A stretch of DNA of 64,000 nt from Acridotheres tristis. Taxonomy: Eukaryota > Chordata > Aves > Passeriformes > Sturnidae. Location: assembly GCA_037013685.1 (NCBI GenBank), contig CM072892.1, positions 23,503,501-23,567,500 of the forward strand. The letters are read 5' to 3'. Below are positions 39,001-52,727 of the stretch, piece after piece. A model generated the notes under the pieces. That model worked only from the letters and a program-made list of their open reading frames with translations, did not search any database and had not been told where the DNA came from. The translations under genes and the position numbers were made by a program. Position 1 is the stretch's first letter. Every line of letters begins with the position of its first letter.

Positions 39001-41015
39001 TTAGCACAGAAATCCAAAGCACTAGTTCAATTTCTCTGAAGAGAAAGGAATGGCTCCTGTTGAATTTAGCCACTCTGGACCTGGACTCTCATTCACAACA
39101 CTGTATTTAGCATGTGCTGGAGGGATGGGGGGAGTCTGCAGGAGGTGCAGGGGGCAGTGGCTGCATCAGCTATTCTGAGTTAATCCACCTGTGATCAGCA
39201 GTGAGCACTACTGCACACAGCAGCCTCAAAGAAAGTGCTGCAAACATTTCCAACCTATGAAATCCACCATCTGATTTGCTTTGCTTTTTCGGAGAAGTTG
39301 GTAATTGCTGATTATAAGATAGTGAAAGTCATGTTATCCTGAAACAAATTTCAATAAATATTTTTTCTGATCCAACTATAAATCCTCTTTTGGCATCACC
39401 CTATGCAACAGCCCATTCATACTTCTGCCAGCATTACACAGCAGTGTGCCTCAGGCAGTGCTGAAAAGTCCTTCTCTCTGAAAGCAGCCACTTGCTTTTC
39501 CACCTGAGCTGTCGTTCATCCACCCACAAATCACACAGTCAGCAAGTTTCCACTGTTCAGATCACAGGAGAAGTTTTGGGTAAAACTACAGGCTCAGACA
39601 TATGTCCTTTATCAGTATTGTATATAAAGGCCAGTGGCTTAGACCTATGAATTTAAAGCAGTTTGAATTACATATTTATTCACTGAGGAAAATATAGACT
39701 GGCTCATTTTTTTAATGTCTAGCTAATGTACCTACTCTAATACTACCCAGTGATATGTTTCTAATGTTGGCATCTGCTTGCACCAAGAAAAAACTTAGCA
39801 AGCACATAAAAAACCCACATCAGGTTCTGCCCAAATTGCTTCTGTAAGCTGTACCATATGGTCAAAGATAAAATCTAATATTGGAAATACCAGTTGTTTA
39901 ATTGCTAGCTCTAATACACTGGGGAAAACAAGATATTTACTCTGAAGGATTCATAATTTGACTTCATCTCTTCTGGTTTTATTGCACGAATGTCAGTGCT
40001 GCCTTTTCTGGTCATTCAACTACTCATTAGCTCCTTAGAAAATGTAATATTCCTGCACTCTTGCAGTTAAATTTTAACAATCAGACTTTTCCCTATCTAT
40101 CACAGCCCTCAAGCAATTAATGCTATCAGAAGGAAAAGTGACTTTTCAGATAACAACCAGCCTCACAGATGAGCATTCTAAATAATTTCTCCAGTAAAAA
40201 TGGTTTTATAAGGATTTTTGGATCCCTTCTGAGCTTCATGAAGATTTTCTATTCCCAAATCTACTTTACTAAACAAATTTACCTGAGAATTCAATCAAGT
40301 CTATTTCAAAAAACCAAGAACTGCATACTAGCTAATGACTTTTTATTCTCAATATTAAATAATCTCATCAAATGAACAAAGGATGTTGCTATTTTATATA
40401 TATGTAAAGATAAAAATATGGTGATTATATATTATATACATAATATACAGCATCTTGCAAAACACAACTATTTAAACACATCTTAATCCTGAAGAGATCA
40501 TACATGACAGAGGTACTCTTTAAATTCCACAAGAATTTTAGCCACAACAAAAAGATTACCTATTTTAGATCCCTGTGGAAGCATACCACTTTGTAGATAG
40601 GTTTGCACAGTTGTGTAAAGAAAAGGAGAAATGTTCCCTCACATACATAGATACTACACAAGATTGTCATGAGATTTAAGTGTGATTTTTTTCTCCTTAG
40701 TTTGAGAATGTTAAGACAAAAATTTACATATGGAATCTGCTGCAAACTGTCATCTCTATTGACCATTTTTTATTAGCAAGTCACTCAGATTAGTCCATTC
40801 AGAAAGTACTAGAGCTCTCATTATAACTATCTATTTTTACCTTGATCTGGTTCAAATGCAATAAAAATCTATTCTTAAACGATTTATTTGCTATAATTCT
40901 AGAGTTTTAAAATCAATTTACTGACTACAAAAAAGACTTATAAAATATTGGATTTGGTCCAGTAGAAAGGTTGATTAAATATACTTATTCTGATTCTGAG
41001 ATTTGGAGTTCTACC

Positions 41016-41029
41016 TTTTTTTTTTTTTT
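41016..41029. repeat. Poly(T) run
   Basis: Fourteen consecutive T bases followed by an A-run. Confidence 0.85.
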
Positions 41030-44000
41030 AAAATGTATTTCTATATTTATATTTCTAAGGTAGTCAGAATGATGACCACTTACTCCTTTAAGAACAAGAA
41101 GGAAAATGTCCATAATTAGTTCATTCCTACTGAGGAGCTTTCTTTGAACCCTTATTTGTTAATGATTAAAAATAAATAGCAGGTAGCTGTTTGGAGAGAA
41201 TCTGCTTTTCAGTATGTGTCATGGGGTGCACAGTACCAACTTTATTCAAATGATCTTTTCAAAGCTTGGGATATCAGCGTTTCCAAGTGTTTCCCTTGAG
41301 CTGTGTGGAAGAGATGAGAATTGGAAAAGGCAACACTTTGAGCTACTTTTTTTTCAGGTACATTACCCATATATTTGTGTCATTACAGCTTTGTGTTGAA
41401 GCTAATAAGCAGGAGATGTGAACAGCTGAATTTCTCTGAGATGGCAGTAAATGAGATAAAAATAGCTTGAGAAATGCTTATCTAAAATATCAGATTTTCT
41501 AATGTCGTCTGATGGCTCTATGTAGACAGAACTGGCAGCATGTTATCAGACACAATTATGCAATGATTTGGATTAGGTCTGCTGGGGACAGGGGAAACCA
41601 ACTGTTTGTATACTTACATATATACATACACACATTACAGCCACATGTACTGCCACAACCTAAAATGTTTAGTGACAGTTTATAAAATTTATAAACTTTT
41701 TTTTCAACTCCCCTCACTACTAAAATATCTCACTCCTGAGCAAAAAGTATTTTATTTGGCTATATTGTAGTACTGGTTTTGGTCAAGTCTCAGTCCTTTG
41801 CTCCATCTTTATGTGACTTCTAGGACATTTCAGTGCATCTTTTTACCAAGTTTTTTATTTTTTCTGGAAGCATATTAGGGAAGTTTTTATTTATTTTTTA
41901 ATCCTATTTTTTTTTATTTTTAGATTTTTAAAATAACTAGCAGACATGAATCACTGGCTGATGTGTCTCTAATGGCCCATTGTGGCAGTGAATAATTGGT
42001 AGTTGTATAGAACTACAGAAAATTGTATCCCAAATAGTTGTCTCATTGAAAAGAGACAGCTGGTACCCAGATCAGCTATCCTGAATTTTGGAGGATGGAG
42101 ATTGCAGGATTAAAAGTCTCTTGGTTTTGCAGCAATCAGTTAAATTTCCAGAGAGATTTCCCGACTGAGTATAGCCAGGTATTTGACGAAAAGGTGACTC
42201 TGTACATATTAGTTATCAAATGAAGATCAGCGTTGCAGTCATATCAGTACGGAAGGAACAAAATCACAGACGACATTTCTAGCACAAGCAGCTGCTAATT
42301 AGGATTAAATTTTCCATATAAACAAATATATCTATTACCTTGATAATATCTTCAGTTCAGGACTGGTTTACAAGACTACACCAAATCCTCTCACAAAAAC
42401 ATTTTGAAAATACATCCTAAAAACTGACCATTTAATAAGATAAATGCACAGTCACTGACACAATGCTAGTAAGATAATAACACATCCCCCTCCACAAGAG
42501 AAAAAAAGCAGCTTAACTTCACCTTTAAGCAAAATTAAATGGTTTTTTGTTCATCCCACTGAGTTGTGGCCCAGCTGGAGTCTGTTTGTGGGCTGTGGAT
42601 GAATTTTCTACTAAATGAGAAAATATTTCTTCTGATTAATATGTTAATATGAGAAATATAATAAAATATATTTGTATAGTCCTTATCTATTGATGAGGTG
42701 TAGCTATGGGAATATGATAATCATATTTTGTTCCTCAGTTTAACATCTTATAAAAGTAATACTTAGATCAGGTATAGTGCTCGCCTCAACTCAGCATGAC
42801 AATCATCCTGGTATCTGACCTAGTGGAGCTTTCTGATGTCTATGTTTTGTAGGTTATATACTTAGAGAAATGTCCTATGGAAACATTGTCTCAAACAGCG
42901 CCTTCCCCCGCTGTCCCTCAACTGTTCATATTTAGCAATATATCCTTGGCATTTATTTAGGGAAAAAAATTCGTCTTAGAAAAGAAATACTATACTTTTT
43001 TCTTCTTTGATGTTGAAAAATAATTTGTCCCAGCAGACAATGCTGTAGATCAGATCATAAAACTGAAGAGAAAAAGCCAGTCAAATAATTTAGACCGGAT
43101 TAGATTCCTAAAAATGGGAACACTTGCATAGTTTGCAACATTTACGGATGAAGAATAAGCTAATAGAATAAGAAAGGTGATTCTGATTGGGATTTGGTAA
43201 TGTAGTATATAACATCTGGGACTACAAACTGATACTTGTCAGTTATTTGTGTGCTGCCAGGTTGATACACACATTCACATAAACTTTAACCAAGCCATTT
43301 CAGCTTCTCAATAGGAGAGTAATTTTGATGTAATGAAAAAGCTTTGATGTTTTATTGAAACCAGCACTGTTTTGAAATAGCCTTCCCTGAGGATCAAACA
43401 AACAAAATTAACATCAAACATTCTTCTGTGGCAAGCTTTTCTTTTTGCCCCATAATGCATACATCTAAAAGCACATACATTCAACATTCACAGCATTCTA
43501 AAATTTGAATTTAAAATACAAACTTGCTGTTCAAGACCGTGGAAAAGAGCATTTGATAACTATGATCCTCGTGGGAACCCTTGTTCACACTGACAAGAAA
43601 TTTTCAAGTGTGTAAAGAAAATCAGTAATTCTACAGTCTGATAGTCAACTTGTGTTGATCTTTATGCCTCAGGAAAGTTTCTACTAAATTAATGGGGGTT
43701 TATGTGCACTTATGACTTTCATTAGGGTTTCATGATTGTTGCTAACACCAGATAAGCATAGGATACTGAGGCCATGGCTCCACAGACCTTAACTCTGCAT
43801 CTTTGTGCTGTCATATCAGCCATCCAAGCTGCTTTACATCAGTGTGTTTTTGTAAAAATAGGTTTGAAGGGATTTATATCACATTTATGATGTATGTAGA
43901 AAAGAAGGTGTTATTTATTTCACTGTAATGTTTCTTAATCTACCGTGGACCTTCTTGGTAAAATGGTCTTTTGACAAAAAGGTTTGAGCATATTTTAAGT

Positions 44001-46564
44001 AGCAAATTATGTTTATCTTCTATGGATACAGTGTGTGGTGTAGTTGCAGCATTTTTCCTGCCATTCTATTGGTTTGGGTACTGTAAGTCAGTGAACCACA
44101 ATCAGAATTAGCCTCTCAGCTTCTGATTAGGACTGGAGACAGTCAGTGACTGACACACCTTTGCTTTGGTTGAAGCTGTGCCCGTGAAAAATTTCCACTG
44201 GATAAAATCACAAAAAGTGAATCTGTTCCCCCTTGCAGTAAGAGACAAGGGGGTCTGTTTGGTCTGTCTGATCCAAAAATAACTAGCCATTTTCTGTATC
44301 ACAGGGTAAAACTCAATTGTGAAAATAGAAAGTAACCGACTTTTACCATGGAACATTTATAATGAAAATGTGCAATCAAAGGAAGCATTTGGCAGAGTTA
44401 AAAGCATGTGAGGAAAGATAAATTAAAAGAATCCAATGCAGTATTATAAGGATTTATGGAAGAACATCAGTTCTTACACATCTGTCCAGTTTTTCTTGTT
44501 TGCTCAATGTCACTTTGGATATTGGCTTATGCAACAATTATGTCTTGCCTTTTCATGTTTCCTTACTCTCCACAGTCTTATATAGCTACTGCTCTCTTGT
44601 CCCACTCCAATCATTTTAATTCCCACTGTATTTTTCTTCAAGACCTTGACTGTGACAAGGTGGACCTGCAGAAAGAAGAAAACCATGCTGCATTTTTCCT
44701 CCTGCTCTGTTCAGCAGAAAGAAGCACAAGACCTGCAGAGTTCATCCCAAATACACCTTATAATTGCAAAATTGAGAGTCCTGTCAGGCAAAATTGTTTC
44801 AAATTGCTGAAGAATTGTCACTAGCACAGCTGGAAAACAACAAATCGTCCTGCTTTTCCATTAGAATCTTTATTTTTAGTTTAGTTCTAAACCCAAGGAC
44901 TTTGGAATAATCGTTCCAGTGAAGTATATAGATTGAGAGACATTGCATTTCTGAGGCATTCAATCTATAGATTTAATATATTTGTATTTAAGAAGAATTT
45001 ATTTACTTTGAAAAACAGAAGTTTAAATTGGAAATAAGATTTGTCTTTTTTTTTTTTAATTTAACAAATTAAGAGCTGTTTCTACAAACAGTAGTAGCTC
45101 CAAAGAGCTTTAAACTCAAGCAAGACAATACTAAGTAAAGTAATATACAGAAACAGCAGCCTAGAACCACATTCTGTGGAGTTAACCAGAAGATGACTGA
45201 GGGAAATATATGGAGTTCTCAGGCTCCTTTGCATGCTTTTACCCTCCCATAATTCATTTCCCATGTCAGTGAAAATATATACTCCTTATTCAGTACATCT
45301 TATACCTTCATGGAACTTGTGGAGGCAAACCTGACTTGGTTATGCACCCTGATACACACATAAAGCAAACAACTGTCATCATAACAAATCAGTTTCAAGT
45401 GGAGGAAGTCTTGTTGCAATCCAGGCTTTCTTTTAAAATATGTCTAGAAGGTATTAAAATCAAGGAATCCATCAAGACACTGATTTTACCTCCTATTGTA
45501 GTTTTCCCACAATCAATCTTTCAGTGGTCTAGATGCAATAAATACATGTCTCTATTTCTTCTAAACACAGGGGTTAGCTACCTTCTCACCGCTTGCAAAC
45601 ATCCCCTTCTGCTTCACAGCTACCAAATATCATTTTCTTTGCTACTTCTGTTTTAGACCATAACTATGTCCCCTATGCCAAAACTAACTTTTTCATTTGA
45701 CTGTATCTATCAGTTCAATAAGAGTTAGCATATTTCTCTGAAGATATATTCATCATCAGATACTGTTTCCTGACAGACAGAGAGTGTTGGAACTTGCATA
45801 AGAAATCATCCCATTGCTTTGTCTTGGTAGATTTTGCTCAACATATCTTTGACACATAAAGACCTATTGCTGCATGGTGAGGGGAGCAGCAGATCTGAAC
45901 CTCCTTTATGCAGGAAAGAGCTGCAATATTTCTGTCTATACAAAGACAGAGAATTTAAGATCCCTTGTACTAAGCTTAGAAAGAACTAATTCATATACAA
46001 CGAACTGTGTTAAATGTACACTTGCATAAGCGCCTTTCTGGAACATGGCTTTTCTTGTCATTATCTTAATTAAAATGTTTGTAAACAGGCAGTGTTCTTG
46101 TGCAATGCGCCATGCAATGTGTACTTAGGGAATATTTTTTTCGCCAAACTAGTCTCCATAACTTTATGTGAGACACCAAGGGGATGGAGTCCTTCCAAAG
46201 TAAGGGAATTCGTGAAGACTTTGCTGTAAGGAGACTGATAGTGGCTTATCTCACCTATTATACTGGAACAGGAATTGCTGAAATAAGCTGGACTGGCCCA
46301 GAGCCAGCCTGAGAGAAAGGAGACTGTTACAGCAGTCTGAGAGGAGACACTTGTCTTCTATGGAGCCACTTAGAGATAGGCATCTTCAGAATGGAGAATG
46401 AACATGAAGATAACAAAGACAGAACAGTTGCAAAACAAATAGGGTTTTAGGAAGACATTTATGAGAGATGATCCAGATTTTTTTCCCCCTTATTTCTTTC
46501 CTGAAAGGAGATGTTTCACATAAACAGAAACTTTATCTCGAAATATATCAGCCTTGAAAGAAAT

Positions 46565-46638
46565 GAAAAAAATCAAACCAAAAAACAAATAAACCCCCTC
46601 AAAAACCAAAAAACCAAACAGCAAAACCCCCACCCAAG
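46565..46638. repeat. A/C-rich simple sequence
   Basis: Almost only A and C with occasional T and G, including repeated AACCAAA-type words and a CCCCC run. The sequence resembles the patch at 11,865-11,910. Confidence 0.8.
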
Positions 46639-47792
46639 CCCAGAACACTTTCTGAGAGCAGTGGGAGGAAAAATGACCAGTGAGTAATCAACAGGTTTGT
46701 AGGTAGAACTCCAGGGCACTGAAAGACCTTGTGGGATTCGCAGCTGTACCTATAACCTGCCACCCCATACTGTGCAGGAGCTCTTTGACTGTGAAATGAG
46801 ACTTAGGAGGCTTGCCCCCATGAACCACCCAATACTTATACAAAATGAAACAGCTCCAGGGAATCAAGGGAGCACAGAGGACAGGGAAGGAGTCATACCC
46901 AATGTCAGGTGTTAATTCACTATTGTCAAATAGTAAGATAACCTTGTCATATATTTGGGTATCAGAACCTAAATGATGTGAGAGGAGAACAGTTTGGTCA
47001 TGTTACTCTGAGATGCCAATTGACAACTCTGCTTAGGACAGACTACAAGAAACTTTCAATTAGCATAATATTGTCTCAAGTTTCAGCTTCAGTTTCAGTG
47101 GTCTGATAGTGTATATCTAGAAACTAGTAATAGAGGATCTTGGTAAAAAAGTCCCTGACAGGACAATGGTGAAGGCAGAATTGAAGTAAACTTGCTAACA
47201 CAGTTTTGATACAAAATCAAGTGTTTAATATTAAAAGCTATTGAATGTGCAGGGAGGGGGCAAATTAGGAAAAGGATGACTGAAATAATTTTCATGACTT
47301 TATCTTGTTAAAGCCCTCCTTAGCACAAATTAATTTCAGTAAAACAGGAACAACACGTGTAAACAGAATGGACCCAGGAGTTCTGCCAAATAGAGGGATT
47401 ATATAGATGTATGTCTGACACTGCTAGAAAAAAAACATTTAAGCAACTAGAAGGCACCCATTTTGCTGTAACTTATCAAAAAATATTCATCTTGTTCATG
47501 CCAAGTGCTCAGTTGAAGTCCAAAAGTATGATGGAGAGCCTTTGCTTTATATATGCAAAATAAATCAATTATTATGCAAGAAAACACTCCCAGTAAACTT
47601 GTCTAGTAGTTGTACACAGGAATTGCTGAGTTTATGAAATGCTGGCAGTAATTTTTGTTCTTTGTACAACCACATTGTCAAAGTCATCAATCCTCATTGC
47701 TGCCAATCCCCTTGCAGCACTAACTGAACATTCAGAGTGCCCCCCTTGCATTTCCAGTTCTAACTGAAGGCTAATAAATTATTAGTTCAAGC

Positions 47793-47807
47793 TTTTTTTT
47801 TTTTTTT
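47793..47807. repeat. Poly(T) run of 15
   Basis: Fifteen consecutive T bases. Confidence 0.85.
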
Positions 47808-48149
47808 AACCATATAGTTTGATAAATTGTAAACAGAGAGGACAAATGTAGAGAGTAGCACACCATTTGATTTAATTAGTATTTGGCAGAGCAAACTCAG
47901 ATACATTTTTAGCTAGCACTGACTTAAGCAAATAGTCTTGATTTTATTTCATTATTGTTTCTCATTACTATTTAATGATTTACAGTTTAATTTACTCTAA
48001 TTTTGACATGCATTTTTATTAATCATCTTTATTACTTGAATATATTTGGACTCCACGGGCTGAAAACAGCACTTAAATTTTGCTTGGAATTTGCTTTTTC
48101 TTGGGAATAAACAATAAAATAAGGGCAATTCTCATCCAACTTTCTTATT

Positions 48150-48208
48150 TTTATATCTAATTTTATTATTTAGCCTTATAAACTTCTATATTTTATTATT
48201 TAGCCTCT
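48150..48208. repeat. Two-copy tandem repeat, period 30 bp
   Basis: TTTTATTATTTAGCCT occurs at 48,161 and 48,191, with similar flanks (TATATCTAA and TTCTATA). Confidence 0.85.
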
Positions 48209-49154
48209 TAATTTAAACAAGAGTAAAATAGCTAAAGTTACAGAGAAGTCACACTGTACCTTCCTCTTACTGTATGCTTTCAAATTTTAAAGAGTTAATT
48301 TGAGAAATATTACAGTATCTATTTTTTACATTTCATCTTGAACATAAAAGCTATTTCACAAGTGAGTGAACATTTCTGACTTCAGATTCAGTTTAGAGAA
48401 TCCCAACTTTCCCACTGCAGTTTTCTGGAGAGAGGAAAAAGGGCTCCTAGAGTCTCTAAGTCAGATCCCAGCTCTGCTTTTACACCAATAATCAATTATG
48501 TTATAGAAAAATAAATGCTAGCTCCAAAGAACTTCCAGAATAATAGACTTGAGGCAGGAAGGCAAGCAGTCTGCTCTGGGATCAGTCATTGAATGCTTTG
48601 TTTTCTCATCATCCCCCAAGCCCCTCTGCTTTTTCTCAGAGAAAATGGAGGGGCTTACAGCTGGTGGAATAGAGACATATTTTGAGGGAAAATACATACA
48701 TCTTGCTCCCATTTAACGAATTAATTCTTCATACAGTACCCTATTGAAATATAATTGTGTGTGAAAATTTTGAAGTGTTCCCAAGATAATCATATAATAA
48801 CCTGACATAAAAGCAATAAATCACATGCAAATATTAAACCCTCCTATGGCATCATCTTCTTGGAAGGACATTTCTCCTCAGACAGGGAACAGATTCAGAA
48901 TAAACAAGAGACAGTTTATTTCAATCTTAAACAAAAGAGCAAATAGAAACAATTCTAATACTCCTGAGCTGGATAAAGCGTCTTCAATCAGCTTTGTGAA
49001 GGCTGATCCCTGGGAGGAGTGTTTTGGCTCCAGTAATGCTGTTTGTACAACAGTGCTCAGCCACAGCAGCAGGTACTACACAACTCTGTTTAAGACCTCA
49101 CTGTAACTTTGTCAGAAATAAGGCACCCAGAGGGATTTTGAGAAATGAATACGT

Positions 49155-49950
49155 GCAAACCTAGTGAAGTTTACCAAGGCCAGGTGCTGGTGCTGCACCT
49201 GGGTCAGAGCAACCCCCGGTCTCAGCCCAGGCTGGGGATGGACAGATGAGAGCAGCCCTGCCCAGAAGGACCTGGGGGTGCTGCTGGAGGAGAGGCTGGA
49301 CATGACCCAGCCATGGGCACTCCCAGCCCAGAGAGCCAAGGGTGTCCTGGGCTGCATCCAAAGCAGCGTGGGCAGCAGGGTCAGGGAGGGGATTCTGCCC
49401 CTCTGCTCTGCTCTGTCAGACCCCACCTGCAGGGCTGCACCAGCTCTGGGGTGCCAGCACAGCAAGGACAGGGACCTGCTGGAGACACTCCAGAGGAGCC
49501 CACCAAGATGGTTGCAGGATGAAATACCTCTCCTGTGAGGAAAGCCTGAGAGAATTGGGAATAGTTCATCCTGGACAAGAGAAGGCTTCCAGGTGATTGT
49601 ATTGCAGCCTTTCAGTACCTAAAGGAGGACTACAAGAAATCTGAAGGGGAGCTGTTCACAAAGGCTTGTGAAGACACAGCAGGAGGTAATGTCTTCAAAC
49701 TGAGAGTAGGATTAGATTAGCTATGACAAATACATTCTTTGCTGTGAGGAAAGGCAGTGGAACAGGCTGCCCAGAGAAGCTGGGGATGTCCCTTCCTTGG
49801 AAGTGTTCAAAGCCAGGTTGGATGGGGCTCTGAGCTCTGGATGGTAAACAGGAGGTGTCCCTGCACACAGCAGGGGAGTTGGAAGTAGATGATCTTTAAA
49901 ATCCCTTCCAACCCAAACCATTCTATGATTTCATGGTTCTATGATTCTGT
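49155..49950 (+). mobile_element. CR1 LINE 3' end, plus strand, 5'-truncated
   Basis: This is the clearest repeat in the window. In order it shows the end of the CR1 reverse-transcriptase ORF and the 3' UTR: AAGTTTACCAAGGCCAGGTG, AGAAGGACCTGGGGGTGCTG, TGGAACAGGCTGCCCAGAGA, and the terminal CCCTTCCAACCCAAACCATT followed by degenerate TCTATGAT octamers ending near 49,950. The copy begins abruptly, as expected for target-primed, incomplete reverse transcription. Stops and indels interrupt the ORF part, so it is inactive. Six overlapping open frames of 65-124 codons on both strands here are by-products of the GC-rich repeat. A full-length CR1 is several kilobases; this keeps only about 800 bases. 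Confidence 0.95.
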
Positions 49951-50592
49951 ATTTAACGATTATCAGAATGAGTCATTTCTTTCCTACCATACTGCAGATT
50001 TCCACACAGGACATACTAGTTCAGAGGTAAAAAAGATCTAAATTATTTAGCCAGCCTGATACAATGCATTCCTCTTTTTGTTGGTATATGTTCTGCAGGA
50101 GAGTATTCACCATTTCAACATGAAATGAAATAAAATAAGTGATTTTTAAAGGCTCATTATAGAGCAAGAGAGCTAGTGATGGGCTGAATGTTGCATGAAT
50201 CATTAGTGTTTCTGAAACTGTCTCCTCTACAATAATCATCCACTTTTAAAAATGAAGCAGAATATATAAAGCAAAAAAACTTCCAATAAAATACAGTGTC
50301 ATGAAGGTTGATCTGCTGATGAGAACTTGTTTTCACTATTTAGTTCAATATGCTTCTCACTGGATGCCAAATTACTTTCAGATTTAAATTACTAGCTTTT
50401 ATTTTTTCCTTTTTTTATTGGTGCAAGAGCTTTTTGCTTTTTTATGTAAGAAGGTTCTGCTGCAAGACATTGTAAGAATGATATTAGCTATTTGTGACTT
50501 GGTTTATACATGGCATGGTAACAGGAGGAAAGAGTTTCCCTGGGTAGGTAAATATAGCTGATAATTTTGCTTGAATAAAAGAGGAGACTTAC

Positions 50593-50685
50593 CCTTGAAT
50601 TCTCTGGATATGAGAAGTAATGTCCAACTGTTTCCAAGTATAACTCCAAGCATTGCTTTGGCTCAACAAGTTTGTCTGAGGTGAT
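50593..50685 (-). CDS. Candidate 93-base internal coding exon, gene not recognised
   Basis: On the minus strand the acceptor is CATTTATTTTTTCAG, an almost pure pyrimidine tract, and the donor is TCAAGG|GTAAGTCTC, the consensus MAG|GTRAGT. The 93 bases between them are open in phase 0 and encode 31 residues beginning ITSDKLVEPKQC and ending HYFSYPENSR. The frame stays open into both introns. The composition, with mixed charged, aromatic and proline residues, looks like a folded protein segment rather than low-complexity DNA. A second frame (phase 1) is also open; the third has a stop. I do not recognise the protein. If real, it implies a minus-strand gene whose other exons lie mostly outside the window or are too weak to see. 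The main alternative is a pseudo-exon. Confidence 0.38.
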
Positions 50686-50851
50686 CTGAAAAAATAAATG
50701 GTTTGGTTTTCTCAAAGTTACTGTGCCAGTTAGTCCATCTATCCATATTTGTGTACACAAGGAGGACTCAATGTACAAAAACTAAACTGACTCTTAATAG
50801 ACAAGATACAGTAATTGCCATTAGCATTCTGGCATAATGGAATTTAAATAC

Positions 50852-50865
50852 TTTTTTTTTTTTTT
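50852..50865. repeat. Poly(T) run
   Basis: Fourteen consecutive T bases upstream of the plus-strand exon candidate. Confidence 0.85.
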
Positions 50866-50949
50866 GTTGCTACCTTCTTTGGCAACTGATGCCAAATGAT
50901 GAAAACTGTGGGTATTTTCAGACTTGTTATGTTAATGGCTCATTTTCAG

Positions 50950-51026
50950 GATCTGTAGCTGGAGTATCAAGACAATGTGAGTCAAGGATGGTTACAGGTT
51001 TGCACTTTGTGCAAAATAAAATTAAG
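50950..51026 (+). other. Possible 77-base exon, plus strand
   Basis: The acceptor-like TGGCTCATTTTCAG precedes 50,950, and the donor-like ATTAAG|GTGAGTGAAG follows 51,026. One of three frames is open (peptide SVAGVSRQCESRMVTG and onward). No family is recognised, and it lies on the opposite strand from the better candidate 270 bases away, so at most one is likely to be real. Confidence 0.15.
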
Positions 51027-51280
51027 GTGAGTGAAGTTTTCATTTATTTAAAAAAAATATACAGAGTTCTTTGCAAATAACAATAATGGTGTGCACATAA
51101 GAGGTACTGGCATCTTATTTAGCTGAGCAATTTATGCTATAGTCATAGGAGGGTGTCCACGATTAAGTAGATAGGCATGGCAAGCATCATGGGCTCATTG
51201 CACAGTTTGTGCCATGGTATTCTGATTGTGCTACAAATTATTCATGTCACTGGATAGTAGGAAAAATGCATAATAATATA

Positions 51281-51335
51281 GCCATAAGTTATATATTAAC
51301 CATAAGTTATATATTAGCCATAAGTTATTATATTA
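51281..51335. repeat. Three-copy tandem repeat, period 18 bp
   Basis: GCCATAAGTTATATATTA at 51,281 is repeated at 51,299 with one change and at 51,317 with a one-base insertion. It is a young minisatellite-like expansion. Confidence 0.92.
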
Positions 51336-52693
51336 TATGCAAAAGAAGTGAAGATTAGAGTGTCTCATGGATCTGTCTCAAGGGAAGAAAGTAAAATTAC
51401 TTTGTGAATCCTCTGTACTTGCAATCTTAGCATAAGAATCTAGAGGAATGTTGGAAAAATCCTCTGTGACTCACTCTATGGACAAATGGGAAAGGGCAAG
51501 CAAAGTGATGCTAACAATCACATATTTAAGAGAAAAGGAAGAAAAATTATCAAAAGACAGAGCTGTGCATAAAGGACGTCACACCACTGTGATCAGTACT
51601 GTGGTCAGTAAAACTGAGGAAAATCAGTATGATTAGAGGTGAATCAATAAGTCTGAATGTGATTACACTATGAGCTGCTGGGATTGCAGAGTAAGGTAAT
51701 GTCTGAAGGCATTTGATTTTTGCAGAGAAAACTTTAAATTCATACTGTCAATACTTAAAATTATTTTAGAGCAATTCAGTATTAGTAGAGATAATTTTTT
51801 CAACTGAAGCTTTTCATAGAGAAACAACAGAGCATCTGTTAGATGTCACATACCCACTTATTGCATGTAATTCTGTGAAAAAATGAGTATTTAATTTGCA
51901 TTGAAATCAATGGAAGTTGTGAATTTTGCCTCTCATGGAATTGATTTCTATCTGAAAAGGTGCTGTTAAGCACTGTGATATTCACCTTCAGCATTGTAAA
52001 TGTTTGTGGAAGAAATCTATAGACAGTTGTGCAGTGAATACTACATCTCTGTTATAACCTGGGGGGATAATATATGATAATTAAAATGTTTCATTATCTT
52101 AAGAGAAGAAATGAATCATTATTGGCATGCAGACACACCAGGTTATATGCTGCTTTTCTAAATGTTATTAAAATATAATGATTCACTATGAGGCTTCAAG
52201 GACCACCCCAGTGCCACCTGGTACTCACAGGAAGAGCACTAGCAAGAGAGGGGGAATTGTTCCTGGATTTTGTCACCTACAGCATCACCTCACAGAACCC
52301 TGCACTTTTGGAGTTCTGGTCAAAAAAGTTGCCAAACAGAGAAGTCAAAAAGCGTATTGATTAAGAGGGATGGAAATTCTTAAAATAATAAAAGACTGAA
52401 AACCAGTTGCCAAAACACTAGCTTATTTAGATTTGTTTTTCTAAGATTTTGTTGAGATTAGCCACAATTTTTCATGGTTAGGCTTCTCACAAGAAGAGCC
52501 AGTCAAAAGCAGATGGCATGTTAGATAGGTTTTGGTAGAATTTAGATTATATGAATTTGTCTCTAACAGATTTTATGTTAGATTTGGAATGTATAATTTT
52601 TTTCATCTCATATAAGATCTTGTTTTGATGTACATTTTTATCTTTGCATTTTTAATTTTTTTAATGTTTATTTATTTTTATTTTAAAATCCAG

Positions 52694-52727
52694 GATATAA
52701 ACCCAGGCCTGAGACCTGTTACAGTAG
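52694..52727 (+). other. Possible 34-base micro-exon, plus strand
   Basis: A long T-rich tract from 52,640 leads to TTTTAAAATCCAG at 52,693. A donor-like ACAGTAG|GTAAGA follows 52,727. The frame reads DINPGLRPVTV. The splice context is good, but the strand opposes the stronger exon candidate and the gene is unknown. Confidence 0.18.

Larger units (their letters stand above)
39001..49140. other. Long AT-rich stretch without a recognised gene
   Basis: No exon, RNA gene or recognisable transposable element. Open frames reach 122 codons (44,456-44,824) without motifs. Simple repeats are listed separately. A moderately GC-richer patch at about 46,140-46,900 could hold an unrecognised old repeat. 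Confidence 0.5.

Noticed and set aside
49112..49596. Cluster of six overlapping open frames of 65-124 codons on both strands
   Set aside because: They lie wholly in the CR1 3' end, whose GC-rich sequence has few stops. None keeps the CR1 reverse-transcriptase reading frame intact.
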